Shown here piece by piece: positions 6,985-12,922 of a stretch of 12,922 bases of DNA. The number at the start of each line of letters is the position of its first letter. Position 1 is the first letter of the stretch. The translations under genes were made by a program, and so were the position numbers. This DNA comes from an uncultured Porphyromonadaceae bacterium (GTDB lineage: Bacteria > Bacteroidota > Bacteroidia > Bacteroidales > Muribaculaceae). The DNA lies in contig CAMWQY010000042.1 in NCBI GenBank assembly GCA_947176355.1, positions 1 to 12,922 of the forward strand, written 5' to 3'. The notes beneath the pieces were generated by a model. It had not been told where the DNA came from and ran no database searches. It saw nothing but the letters and a program-made list of their open reading frames with translations.

Positions 6985-8637
6985 TTAACCGATAAGTGTG
7001 GCGATATCGTTCTCTACCGTTGAGATAGTCCCGATATTGAACTTTTCCTGAAGCACCTTAAGGATATCCGGTGTGAAGAACGCCGGAAGGGTGGGGCCGG
7101 TGTGTATGTTCTGCACACCAAGGTAAAGAAGTGCCAATAGCACGATGACAGCTTTCTGCTCATACCATGCTATGTTGAATACAAGCGGTAGGTCATTGAT
7201 ACTATCCACCTTGAAGGCATCCTTCAGAGCCAAGGCTATACGCACGAGCGAATACGAGTCGTTGCATTGGCCTGCATCCAATACGCGAGGTACACCCTCG
7301 ATATCGCCGAGCGGAAGCTTGTTGTAGCGATACTTAGCGCATCCTGCGGTCAGTATCACGCAGTCTTTTGGCAGGGCCTCCGCGAACTCAGTATAGTAAC
7401 TGCGCGAGGGGAAACGTCCGTCGCAACCTGCCATTACAACAAACTTACGTATCTTGCCGCGCTGGATAAGGTCGATGATCTTAGGAGCAAGCTCCAGCAC
7501 TTGATGATGTGCGAAGCCTCCTACTATCTCTCCTTTCTCAATCTCCGTAGGAGGAGGACAGGTCTTTGCTTTCGCTATAACCTCCGAGAAGTCATGGTGG
7601 CCTTCAGCGTCTGCCTCGATATGATGGGTACCTGGCATGTCAACGACTCCGAGCGTATAGATACGGTCGGTATAGGTCGCTGTCTTACGGGGCGGGACTA
7701 TGCAGTTGGAAGTGAATACGAAGCATCCGTTGAATGTCTCGAATTCATCCACCTGCTTCCACCATGCATTGCCGTAGTTGCCTGCGAAGTGTGGATATTT
7801 CTTGAAGTATGGATAATACTGGCCCGGAAGCATCTCCGAATGGGTGTAGACATCCACGCCTGTGCCTGCTGTCTGCTCAAGAAGTTCCTCAAGATCATGG
7901 AGGTCATGGCCGGAAATGAGGATGCCCGGGTTATTGCGTACTCCTATGTTGACTTTTGTTATCTCAGGATTGCCGTATGTGCCTGTATTGGCGGAGTCGA
8001 GGAGTGACATGGCCTTCACGCCACCTTCGCCCATATAGAGAACGAGTTTGATTAACTCTTCGACGGTAATGTCTGTGCGGCTTACTTCCGACAGCACTTT
8101 CTCTATGTATTCATAGACTTCGTCATCCTCATACTTGAGGTTTGCCGCATGCCTTGCATAGGCTGCCGCTCCTTTCGCTCCGTAGATGGCCAACTGTTTT
8201 AATCCCCTCTTGTCGGGGTCTGTCTCGGCGAGTACTCCCGTCACTGTCTCAAGCTTCTCATAATCTTCCGGTTCTGCCTCGAGAGTGACTTCCGGGGCAT
8301 CCGGAATAGCGATTCCTACGTCCTTGCATTTCGCTATGAGTTCCCGCTTCATCTGGAAGGCACGCTTGATGAAGCCGTCAAGCGAGTTGTTGTCGAAGTT
8401 GGCGTTGGTGATGGTCGTGAAGAGTGCGTCTATCACCTGATGGTCGGCGTCACGCTGAGCCATTCCGGCTTTGCGAAGAAGATTGTTTAGAATTGCCACT
8501 CCGCGTGTAGCATAGAGAAGGAGATCCATACGTGCAGATGTTTCCGGCTGTTTTCCGCACACGCCGCGAAGTGTGCATCCTGTTCCTTTAGCAGTTTCCT
8601 GACATTGGTAACAGAACATTTTTCCTGAGTTTTCCAT
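6985..8637 (-). CDS. hcp: Hybrid cluster protein (hydroxylamine/NO reductase)
   Basis: Hcp is a cytoplasmic iron-sulfur enzyme with a cubane cluster and a 4Fe-2S-2O hybrid cluster. It reduces hydroxylamine in vitro and is thought to detoxify nitric oxide and act in protein S-nitrosylation. The 550-residue length fits the family. The N-terminal cysteines C9, C12, C21 and C27 have the C-x2-C-x8-C-x5-C spacing of the strict-anaerobe class with a [4Fe-4S] cluster; the longer spacing of the enterobacterial [2Fe-2S] class is absent. All hybrid-cluster ligands are present: H244 (GHDLHD), E268 (THSEMLP), C312 (TSNCIVPP), C405 (AGCDGR, the persulfide cysteine), C433 (AGCAKYRYN), C458 (AGQCND), and E493 with K495 (WYEQKA). 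No Hcr-type reductase gene is adjacent. A terminator follows. The 124 bases upstream hold only a poor promoter match, so it may be read from the membrane-protein promoter at 9461. A second possible start is M7. Confidence 0.97.
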   Translation of the reverse strand: MENSGKMFCYQCQETAKGTGCTLRGVCGKQPETSARMDLLLYATRGVAILNNLLRKAGMAQRDADHQVIDALFTTITNANFDNNSLDGFIKRAFQMKRELIAKCKDVGIAIPDAPEVTLEAEPEDYEKLETVTGVLAETDPDKRGLKQLAIYGAKGAAAYARHAANLKYEDDEVYEYIEKVLSEVSRTDITVEELIKLVLYMGEGGVKAMSLLDSANTGTYGNPEITKVNIGVRNNPGILISGHDLHDLEELLEQTAGTGVDVYTHSEMLPGQYYPYFKKYPHFAGNYGNAWWKQVDEFETFNGCFVFTSNCIVPPRKTATYTDRIYTLGVVDMPGTHHIEADAEGHHDFSEVIAKAKTCPPPTEIEKGEIVGGFAHHQVLELAPKIIDLIQRGKIRKFVVMAGCDGRFPSRSYYTEFAEALPKDCVILTAGCAKYRYNKLPLGDIEGVPRVLDAGQCNDSYSLVRIALALKDAFKVDSINDLPLVFNIAWYEQKAVIVLLALLYLGVQNIHTGPTLPAFFTPDILKVLQEKFNIGTISTVENDIATLIG

Positions 8638-8761
8638 AGGGTGGTATAGTATAATTTTGGTTAAGATGATTAAAACTACCTATTTGAGCAGTATTCGTAA
8701 GCAAAACGCCAATCTGCCCTATATGGTTCACTTAAGTTCAGTGCATGGTTCTTACCGCATA
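8638..8761. other. Gap upstream of hcp without clear sites
   Basis: This 124-base gap lies between the 62-aa membrane protein gene and hcp. The best promoter match on the minus strand is TAGTTTTA with an upstream TTTG at 23 bases, which is too far and lacks the final G. The heptamer ATGGTTC occurs twice, 22 bases apart, near 8723 and 8745. I see no terminator and no convincing FNR-like palindrome. Confidence 0.4.
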
Positions 8762-8950
8762 TTATTGTTTCTTTGGCTCGTTGGTTGATTTCACACGTGG
8801 AGCAATTCTACTATTTCTCCAGTTCCCGTTATACTTCTGTATGGTCCGTCTGTTACCGCGGGTGATGATGACTGCCGCTACGAATACGCCTACAAAGAGA
8901 GTTGCGGCTATCGATGCTATGATCAACATCAGCGTAGATGATATATGCAT
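8762..8950 (-). CDS. Small single-pass membrane protein, unknown function
   Basis: This 62-residue protein has one hydrophobic segment (about residues 5-30, SSTLMLIIASIAATLFVGVF and on) followed by a basic tail rich in R, K and N, so the C-terminus should face the cytoplasm. I do not recognise a family. It begins 12 bases after the stop of the 145-aa membrane protein gene, which supports joint transcription, and it precedes hcp by 124 bases. Small size makes the call less certain, but the clear membrane segment and tight spacing favour a real gene. Confidence 0.6.
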   Translation of the reverse strand: MHISSTLMLIIASIAATLFVGVFVAAVIITRGNRRTIQKYNGNWRNSRIAPRVKSTNEPKKQ

Positions 8951-8962
8951 GTCTCGAAAAAC

Positions 8963-9400
8963 TTAAAGATTGATTTTCTTTTGCGTTGCCTGTAGCCTAG
9001 GTGGAATGCGTCCGTCCATATACTTCTGCCACCCTGCCGTCAATATGATCAGAACGAGATACACCCATGATGGATCTGACAGAAACAGCAATGACAGCGT
9101 GACGTTTACGGCGATGTTCAAGGCTATCCATTTCCATAGTCCTGCTTTCCTGAAGTCATACTCATACAGCGATCCCGAGGCAGCGACCTTCAGTGTCTCC
9201 AGTCCGCTCTCGCAAATATACGCGCAGTATGCCACCAATGTCGAGAAAAGTAATGCCTCCGGCCTGCTGAAGGCATCCGACAGATGAAAGAACGCAGCGA
9301 AGCTCAACGCCGCCACCCACAACAGCGCATGATCTATTGCAATGATATATTTATGTATGAAGTCATTCTGCTCCAATGCCTTTTGAAGTCTTGCATCCAT
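8963..9400 (-). CDS. Four-helix integral membrane protein, unknown function
   Basis: This 145-residue protein has about four predicted membrane segments: residues 19-38 (around ALLWVAALSFAAFF), 48-66 (ALLFSTLVAYCAYIC), 88-108 (WIALNIAVNVTLSLLFL) and 110-126 (WVYLVLIILTAGW). A soluble stretch (GLETLKVAASGSLYEYDFRK) lies between the second and third. The tail is basic. I recognise no family or catalytic motif. The ATG at 9400 follows a promoter-like element by about 60 bases. With the 62-aa membrane protein it forms a pair placed just before hcp, which could mean a membrane role in nitrosative stress or simply chance neighbourhood. Confidence 0.8.
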   Translation of the reverse strand: MDARLQKALEQNDFIHKYIIAIDHALLWVAALSFAAFFHLSDAFSRPEALLFSTLVAYCAYICESGLETLKVAASGSLYEYDFRKAGLWKWIALNIAVNVTLSLLFLSDPSWVYLVLIILTAGWQKYMDGRIPPRLQATQKKINL

Positions 9401-9435
9401 ATCATTTAATGAAGTTACTGATTTAACAAATTTTT

Positions 9436-9453
9436 AGGTCACAATATATCACA
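9436..9453. repeat. AGGTCACAA half-site with TCACA repeat in the leader of the membrane-protein genes
   Basis: AGGTCACAA (9436-9444) is identical to nine bases of the left arm of the 27-base palindrome at 6711. Here it is not palindromic; TCACA repeats directly at 9439 and 9449, a 10-base period. It lies just downstream of the expected start of the 9461 promoter. A shared regulator is possible but weakly supported. Confidence 0.25.
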
Positions 9454-9460
9454 TCTCACG

Positions 9461-9468
9461 CAAAATTA
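9461..9468 (-). promoter_or_regulatory. Promoter -7 element for the membrane-protein genes and perhaps hcp
   Basis: TAATTTTG on the minus strand fits the TAnnTTTG consensus. It lies just after the stop of the GH51 gene and about 60 bases before the ATG at 9400. No TTTG lies 19-21 bases upstream, so the -33 box is missing or weak and an activator may be needed. Confidence 0.4.
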
Positions 9469-9482
9469 CTTTATAACGCAAC

Positions 9483-11942
9483 CTATTTTATTCTGATCTT
9501 TAATATGTTGGCAGAATAAGCAGCCACATTGAAGAGCACTTCATTATCTTTTCCTTGCTTGATGGTTCCTGCTACAGGATATACATTACGGGGCTTAGCG
9601 ATCGTATTTTCATCGCTTCCTTTTGCAGAAGACAATTGAATAAGCTGGAGCGCATCATCCTTGCTTGAGTCTACCGCACAATTTGCCAGACGAACCACTC
9701 CATCTGCATATCCATCGCCGACGTTGACCACCTTAACATACATTATCTTTGCATCGTCGTCGATAGTGGTCGAAGCATAGACACCTCCATATACACTTCC
9801 CTTCTGGGTCTTGCAAGAGAGGTCAAGTCTGCCGTCGATGTAACAATGCACGCTATCACCCTCGACATCGACCTGCAAGTCATACCAACGGTCAGCTTCT
9901 ACGCTGAATCGCTTATCCCTGCACAATGGAACTCGGTTGCCGTCGATGGATTGCTCCACGTTGTCTTGAGAATTGCCCCATCCGCCCACATTATACCAAG
10001 CATAGTTGTCAGGATTCTTATATCCGAACATAGCCATGAACCCTTCAATGCCCGACAATTTCTTTGCCTGCACCTTGAATGTATATTTCTCGGCATCAAT
10101 CTTCGCAGGGCAAACAATCATTGCCGGCTGCTGATCTCCTCTCTGTATTATTTCCGAACCGGAGACATCCCATTTGCCGCTGACCGTATTCCAGTTGTCA
10201 AAATCGCTTAAGTTAATAACCTTGCCATCAATGATAAGCTGTGGATTACGAAATGCCGACTGAGTGCCCCACGTGGCATATCCTACATGAACAGAAGGGT
10301 CTTTCTCCTCTTCTGTTGGCTGGGATTGGGTAAGATTATATGTCCAGTCGGTCTTGACTACCTGCTTGCCTATATTGTTTGCAAACAGCTGCTGGATATA
10401 GTAGGAAGGAGTACCCATGACATTTGAAGAGTTGAAGCGTATCATATCAGGACGCCAACGCGCATCATTCTCATTCACAAATATCGGGGCATACGAATTC
10501 ATCACGACAACATCGGAATTGTTTTCCATACCCATCATATAGACAGCCTCCCCCAATGCGGCATTGAGATTGCCGGTGTCGCCGAAGTTGCTCGTGACAG
10601 CATACTCGCCGACATACACCTTATGCTTGGAGCGATCATAATCGTCATATTTGTTGAATCTGTCGGCAAACCATTTAGGATTGCGATAGTAATGCTCGTC
10701 CACGATATCCACAGGATAATCATTGCGCCATGACGGATAGTCAGTAGCCCACGACTCGACATTACCTATGCATTTCACATTCGGATATTTCTCCTTTATG
10801 GCATTGTAGAACTGTATATAACGCTCCGGATAATGGTCGCTCTGATCGGAATTGTCGTCCATGTGGAAGTTGTAGTTCTCATTACCGATCTCAATAAATT
10901 CCAGATTGAATGGCTCGGGATGACCGTTTTCTGCACGCATCTTGCCATATTTGGTGGTGACATCGCCATTGGCATATTCAAGAGCGTCGATACACTCATC
11001 AATCCAGTCGCTGATCTGATCGTAGGGAGTGCAACCGCCATGCCAGATGCCGACATTCACTACAAACAGAGGCTTTGCTCCCAAGTCTTCAGCCAACTGC
11101 AGATACTCATGATATCCGATACCGTCGCTCGTGCGATAGCCCCAGTTGACATTTTTATGTCCCTCCCTCTGCTCGATAGGTCCGGTGGTGCGTTTCCATC
11201 TGAACGCGTTGTCCGGACTCTCCTGACCTTCAACAAAACATCCTCCCGGGAAACGCATAAAAGTCGGATTCATATCCGCAAGCATCTGTGCCAGGTCAGG
11301 ACGCATACCGTTTTCACGATCTTTGAATGTCGGAGGAAACAGACTCACTACATCAAGTTGAAACTGTCCTGGCTTATCGGCAGTTAGAGTAAACTCTGCC
11401 TTGGGATCATCGGCAGTAGCCACGATTGTTGCCGTATATTTTTTCCAATCCTTGGATAGAGACAACTTAATTTCAGATTGTCCGAGATTTTGACCCTCAA
11501 CAGACTGAAGGCGAGCTGTGACAGTTCCCTTGTATTTCTTGTCACTCTTAGCCCAAAAGGATAGTTTGTAGGCGGTGCCCTTCACGGTATTTATGCCCCA
11601 GAATCCTTCATTACGCACTCCGTCGCAGGGACGAGAGAGAACGACGTCCAAAGCATTGTGCTGTACATCATTGAGCAAATCATTCTGAACTAAAGCTATC
11701 TGAGCATCTCCGACAGCATGCCAGTTGCACGGAGTGGTGTCATCTTCAAACGAACGGTTGCGAATCAATTCAGCATACAGGCCTCCGTCGGCAGCATGGT
11801 TGATGTCTTCATAGAAAATACCATAATGGGTAGGGCTGACCATCGGACCTCTCTGAGAGGCATCAATGTCAATCATTACTTGTGCATTCAAGGTAAAAGG
11901 GGAAGCTAACAGCAAGCCCACAAGGAATTGATTAGTTTTCAT
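9483..11942 (-). CDS. GH51 alpha-L-arabinofuranosidase, secreted, multidomain
   Basis: This retaining enzyme is expected to remove arabinofuranose side chains from arabinan, arabinoxylan or similar glycans. I start at the ATG at 11942 (819 aa), because MKTNQFLVGLLLASPFTLNA is a standard signal peptide; an upstream in-frame ATG at 12053 would cross the promoter. Order of parts: an N-terminal strand segment (PTHYGIFYEDINHAADGGLY), a carbohydrate-binding-like beta domain (about residues 70-210), the catalytic barrel from about 215 with NPTFMRFPGGCFVEG, then the C-terminal beta domain. The acid/base is E355 in FIEIGNENY and the nucleophile is E446 in VYVGEYAVTS. The C-terminal domain is interrupted at about residues 572-733 by a LamG/concanavalin-like module (YTFKVQAKK, WYDLQVDVEGDSVHCYIDG). 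It has its own promoter and is not clearly in an operon with neighbours. Confidence 0.96.
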   Translation of the reverse strand: MKTNQFLVGLLLASPFTLNAQVMIDIDASQRGPMVSPTHYGIFYEDINHAADGGLYAELIRNRSFEDDTTPCNWHAVGDAQIALVQNDLLNDVQHNALDVVLSRPCDGVRNEGFWGINTVKGTAYKLSFWAKSDKKYKGTVTARLQSVEGQNLGQSEIKLSLSKDWKKYTATIVATADDPKAEFTLTADKPGQFQLDVVSLFPPTFKDRENGMRPDLAQMLADMNPTFMRFPGGCFVEGQESPDNAFRWKRTTGPIEQREGHKNVNWGYRTSDGIGYHEYLQLAEDLGAKPLFVVNVGIWHGGCTPYDQISDWIDECIDALEYANGDVTTKYGKMRAENGHPEPFNLEFIEIGNENYNFHMDDNSDQSDHYPERYIQFYNAIKEKYPNVKCIGNVESWATDYPSWRNDYPVDIVDEHYYRNPKWFADRFNKYDDYDRSKHKVYVGEYAVTSNFGDTGNLNAALGEAVYMMGMENNSDVVVMNSYAPIFVNENDARWRPDMIRFNSSNVMGTPSYYIQQLFANNIGKQVVKTDWTYNLTQSQPTEEEKDPSVHVGYATWGTQSAFRNPQLIIDGKVINLSDFDNWNTVSGKWDVSGSEIIQRGDQQPAMIVCPAKIDAEKYTFKVQAKKLSGIEGFMAMFGYKNPDNYAWYNVGGWGNSQDNVEQSIDGNRVPLCRDKRFSVEADRWYDLQVDVEGDSVHCYIDGRLDLSCKTQKGSVYGGVYASTTIDDDAKIMYVKVVNVGDGYADGVVRLANCAVDSSKDDALQLIQLSSAKGSDENTIAKPRNVYPVAGTIKQGKDNEVLFNVAAYSANILKIRIK

Positions 11943-11974
11943 AATAGATTTAAGTCGTATAATATTTATGGCTA

Positions 11975-12006
11975 CAAAGGTAGTAAAAAATATATTGCAA
12001 TCCAAA
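11975..12006 (-). promoter_or_regulatory. Promoter of the GH51 gene
   Basis: On the minus strand TTTG (12003-12006) is followed after 20 bases by TACCTTTG (11975-11982), a full match to the Bacteroidota consensus. Transcription should begin near 11968, giving a leader of roughly 25 bases. This placement also decides the start codon: the ATG at 11942 is inside the transcript, whereas the in-frame ATG at 12053 is not. Confidence 0.75.
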
Positions 12007-12073
12007 AGCAAGACTAATGTCAGGTATATTTGCATTCCAATCCATGGAGACATGGGAAAGGGTTAGGTTAATT

Positions 12074-12098
12074 GACGTCAGGCTGCAAACCTGACGTC
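12074..12098 (-). repeat. Hairpin containing the stop codon of the 128-aa gene
   Basis: GACGTCAGG (12074-12082) and CCTGACGTC (12090-12098) are perfect 9-base arms around a 7-base loop. On the minus strand the TGA stop of the 128-aa gene lies within the second arm. The bases that follow (AATTAACCTAACCC) contain no U-run, so it is not a standard terminator. It might protect the transcript 3' end or stop transcription weakly. Confidence 0.5.
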
Positions 12099-12464
12099 GA
12101 TGAATGGGCGGCGACCATACTCAAGTGTGGCATCTACCACCGGAATTCCGAAAAGTGTCTTGCTTCCTCTAATCTGGGCAAGGATAGACATCACATTGTC
12201 AGCGTAGATGGCGACAGACCCGAGACGGGAGGGAAAATACGTCCCGGCATAGAACGCGTATGTCAGCAGCGGCTTCCTATCATCCTTTCCTTTTGGTTTT
12301 TCTTCTGCGAAGATATTTATCATGCACTTGCATGCCTGACCCTTGCCTCCCTTTTTCCTTTCCACAGACAGACCTGCGGAGGCGTTTCTCACGAGATTGT
12401 TCTCGATTGCGTTGATTGTCGACTCGATGGAGCCGATAGGGTTGTTGTTTTGATTTGTTTTCAT
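12078..12464 (-). CDS. Unrecognised 128-aa protein
   Basis: I do not recognise this protein. It begins MKTNQNNNPIGSIESTINAI, with no signal peptide or membrane segment, so it should be cytoplasmic. The middle is basic and rich in G and K (ERKKGGKGQACKCMINIFAE, then EKPKGKDDRKPLL). A more hydrophobic C-terminal half follows (SVAIYADNVMSILAQIRG), ending in DVRFAA. A C-x-C pair occurs in QACKCMI. The short Asn-rich N-terminus looks flexible. It lies 34 bases after a candidate 39-codon gene with the same strand and follows a long structured leader. The ATG at 12464 has an A-rich upstream region and no Shine-Dalgarno. The coding call rests on length and a sensible composition. Confidence 0.65.
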   Translation of the reverse strand: MKTNQNNNPIGSIESTINAIENNLVRNASAGLSVERKKGGKGQACKCMINIFAEEKPKGKDDRKPLLTYAFYAGTYFPSRLGSVAIYADNVMSILAQIRGSKTLFGIPVVDATLEYGRRPFIDVRFAA

Positions 12465-12498
12465 ACTCTTTACAATTTTGGTTTTTTTAGATTATTGA

Positions 12499-12618
12499 TT
12501 ACTTATTACTGATATTCTGATCTCCCGACCTATCGGGACGATCAACCTCGAATTCAATGTTCTCTTTGCCTGACAGCTGCCGTATGGACACAGCTATGGC
12601 TGTCGGCTTATAAATCAT
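12499..12618 (-). CDS. Candidate 39-aa small protein
   Basis: The frame from the ATG at 12618 to the TAA at 12499 encodes 39 residues (MIYKPTAIAVSIRQLSGKEN, then IEFEVDRPDRSGD and a short polar tail), which reads like a folded beta-rich peptide. It ends 34 bases before the 128-aa gene. The same frame continues upstream with protein-like sequence (RFWDIDSLFDSNLVS) to a TAG, and beyond it past a TAA to an ATG at 12753. So it may be an intact small gene or the surviving end of a longer broken one. The region is also rich in inverted repeats, so a noncoding leader is an alternative. Confidence 0.4.
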   Translation of the reverse strand: MIYKPTAIAVSIRQLSGKENIEFEVDRPDRSGDQNISNK

Positions 12619-12757
12619 TGAAACGAGGTTTGAATCAAACAGGGAATCAATATCCCAAAACCTCTATGTAAAGAGCATTGCTAATGCCCTGCGATATTAT
12701 ATACCTTCGCAGGTATTTAAGTAAACAATATTTTCCTTCATTTTGTTTTTCATGCTG
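12619..12757 (-). other. Structured leader with alternative hairpins
   Basis: Directly after the promoter-like element at 12758 the minus-strand transcript can form several stems. ATACCT-GCGA-AGGTAT (12701-12716) has a GNRA tetraloop. Its bases are also needed for CCTGCGA/TCGCAGG (12688-12694 with 12707-12713), so the two exclude each other. GCATT/AATGC lies at 12675-12687, and a 7-base outer stem GAGGTTT/AAACCTC at 12625-12664. Further stems (12568-12607, 12523-12538) lie in the small ORF. A regulatory leader or small RNA is possible; no known riboswitch class is recognised. Confidence 0.35.
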
Positions 12758-12765
12758 CAAAATTA
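12758..12765 (-). promoter_or_regulatory. Promoter -7 element upstream of the small genes
   Basis: TAATTTTG on the minus strand matches TAnnTTTG. A TTTG 19-21 bases upstream is lacking; the nearest T-rich stretch, TTTTTG, ends 14 bases before it. An ATG at 12753 follows after only four bases, so that codon is unlikely to be used unless the transcript is leaderless. Confidence 0.4.
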
Positions 12766-12780
12766 CGATATCTAAAACGC

Positions 12781-12813
12781 AAAAACAGCGTAAAGGATTT
12801 TTCCTACCCTTAC
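12781..12813 (-). terminator. Weak terminator after the truncated gene at the right edge
   Basis: On the minus strand GTAAGGG (12807-12813) pairs with CCTTTAC (12790-12796), one G-U pair included, around a 10-base loop. GCTGTTTTTGCG follows, giving a U5 run four bases after the stem. It lies about 27 bases after the stop codon at 12840. Confidence 0.45.
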
Positions 12814-12839
12814 CCTATCAGATCCTCATTAAATTAAGT

Positions 12840-12922
12840 CTATTTAAGAAGATTGGCAGTGTCAAGGGCATTCAATACACGCTTGTATTCGACAGGAGTA
12901 ATGTCAACCTTTGGCAATGCTT
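12840..12922 (-). CDS. C-terminal end of an unidentified protein, cut by the window edge
   Basis: Only the last 26 codons are present, ending at a TAG (12840-12842). They read ALPKVDITPVEYKRVLNALD followed by TANLLK, which has the alternating charged and hydrophobic pattern of a helix and looks like genuine protein. The family cannot be told from this. A terminator-like hairpin follows, so it is probably the end of a separate transcription unit. Confidence 0.6.
   Translation of the reverse strand, partial: ALPKVDITPVEYKRVLNALDTANLLK

Noticed and set aside
7267..8007. Long plus-strand open frame of 246 codons
   Set aside because: It lies wholly antisense to hcp, whose family motifs are complete, and its translation shows no recognisable features.
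11943..12053. ATG at 12053 as the GH51 start
   Set aside because: It would put the promoter at 11975-12006 inside the gene, and the real signal peptide begins at the ATG at 11942.
12701..12753. Amino-acid attenuator leader peptide at the ATG 12753
   Set aside because: The 18-residue peptide has no run of one amino acid, the ATG is only four bases from the -7 element, and no biosynthetic gene follows.
1..12922. CRISPR array, tRNA or rRNA genes, insertion sequence or phage genes
   Set aside because: No regularly spaced repeats, no cloverleaf or rRNA sequence and no transposase, integrase or phage protein were seen on either strand.

Overview
The window looks like chromosomal DNA from a gut-type member of the Bacteroidota, order Bacteroidales; Muribaculaceae or Bacteroidaceae are plausible, but the family cannot be fixed from this sequence. 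The basis is the promoter pattern (TTTG, about 20 bases, TAnnTTTG), the near absence of Shine-Dalgarno sequences, exported glycan hydrolases of GH3, GH29, GH92 and GH51, and a strict-anaerobe type hybrid cluster protein. Every gene I can support lies on the minus strand, so the window reads from right to left.

Right end (12922 to 12060): the last 26 codons of an unidentified gene, a weak terminator, a promoter-like element, then a roughly 290-base stretch rich in inverted repeats. That stretch contains a candidate 39-codon gene, whose frame continues upstream through two stop codons, and leads into an unrecognised 128-aa protein. A hairpin contains that protein's stop codon.

Middle right (11942 to 8762): a secreted multidomain GH51 alpha-L-arabinofuranosidase with its own clear promoter, then a separate promoter followed by two unrecognised membrane proteins (145 and 62 aa). 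Next comes hcp (8637 to 6985), a hybrid cluster protein with all expected metal ligands, followed by a good rho-independent terminator.

Middle left (6984 to 6491): a 490-base intergenic region with no confident gene but unusually dense regulatory-looking DNA. It holds a decayed-looking coding remnant, two related palindromes built on TCACAA/TTGTGA, a direct repeat with a 21-base period, and a 12-base-arm inverted repeat that shares the -33 box of a strong Bacteroidota promoter.

Left (6490 to 1): that promoter drives an apparent three-gene hydrolase operon, GH29 alpha-L-fucosidase, GH92 alpha-mannosidase and GH3 beta-glucosidase-like enzyme (the last truncated by the window). All three carry export signals or a hydrophobic N-terminus, so together they would trim fucose, mannose and a beta-linked sugar from complex host or dietary glycans in the periplasm or at the cell surface. 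No SusC/SusD pair and no regulator gene is visible, so this is either an orphan enzyme cassette or part of a larger locus continuing to the left. I did not find a clearly new defence or mobile system; the most unexplained material is the regulatory DNA at 6568-6750 and the structured small-ORF leader at 12465-12765.
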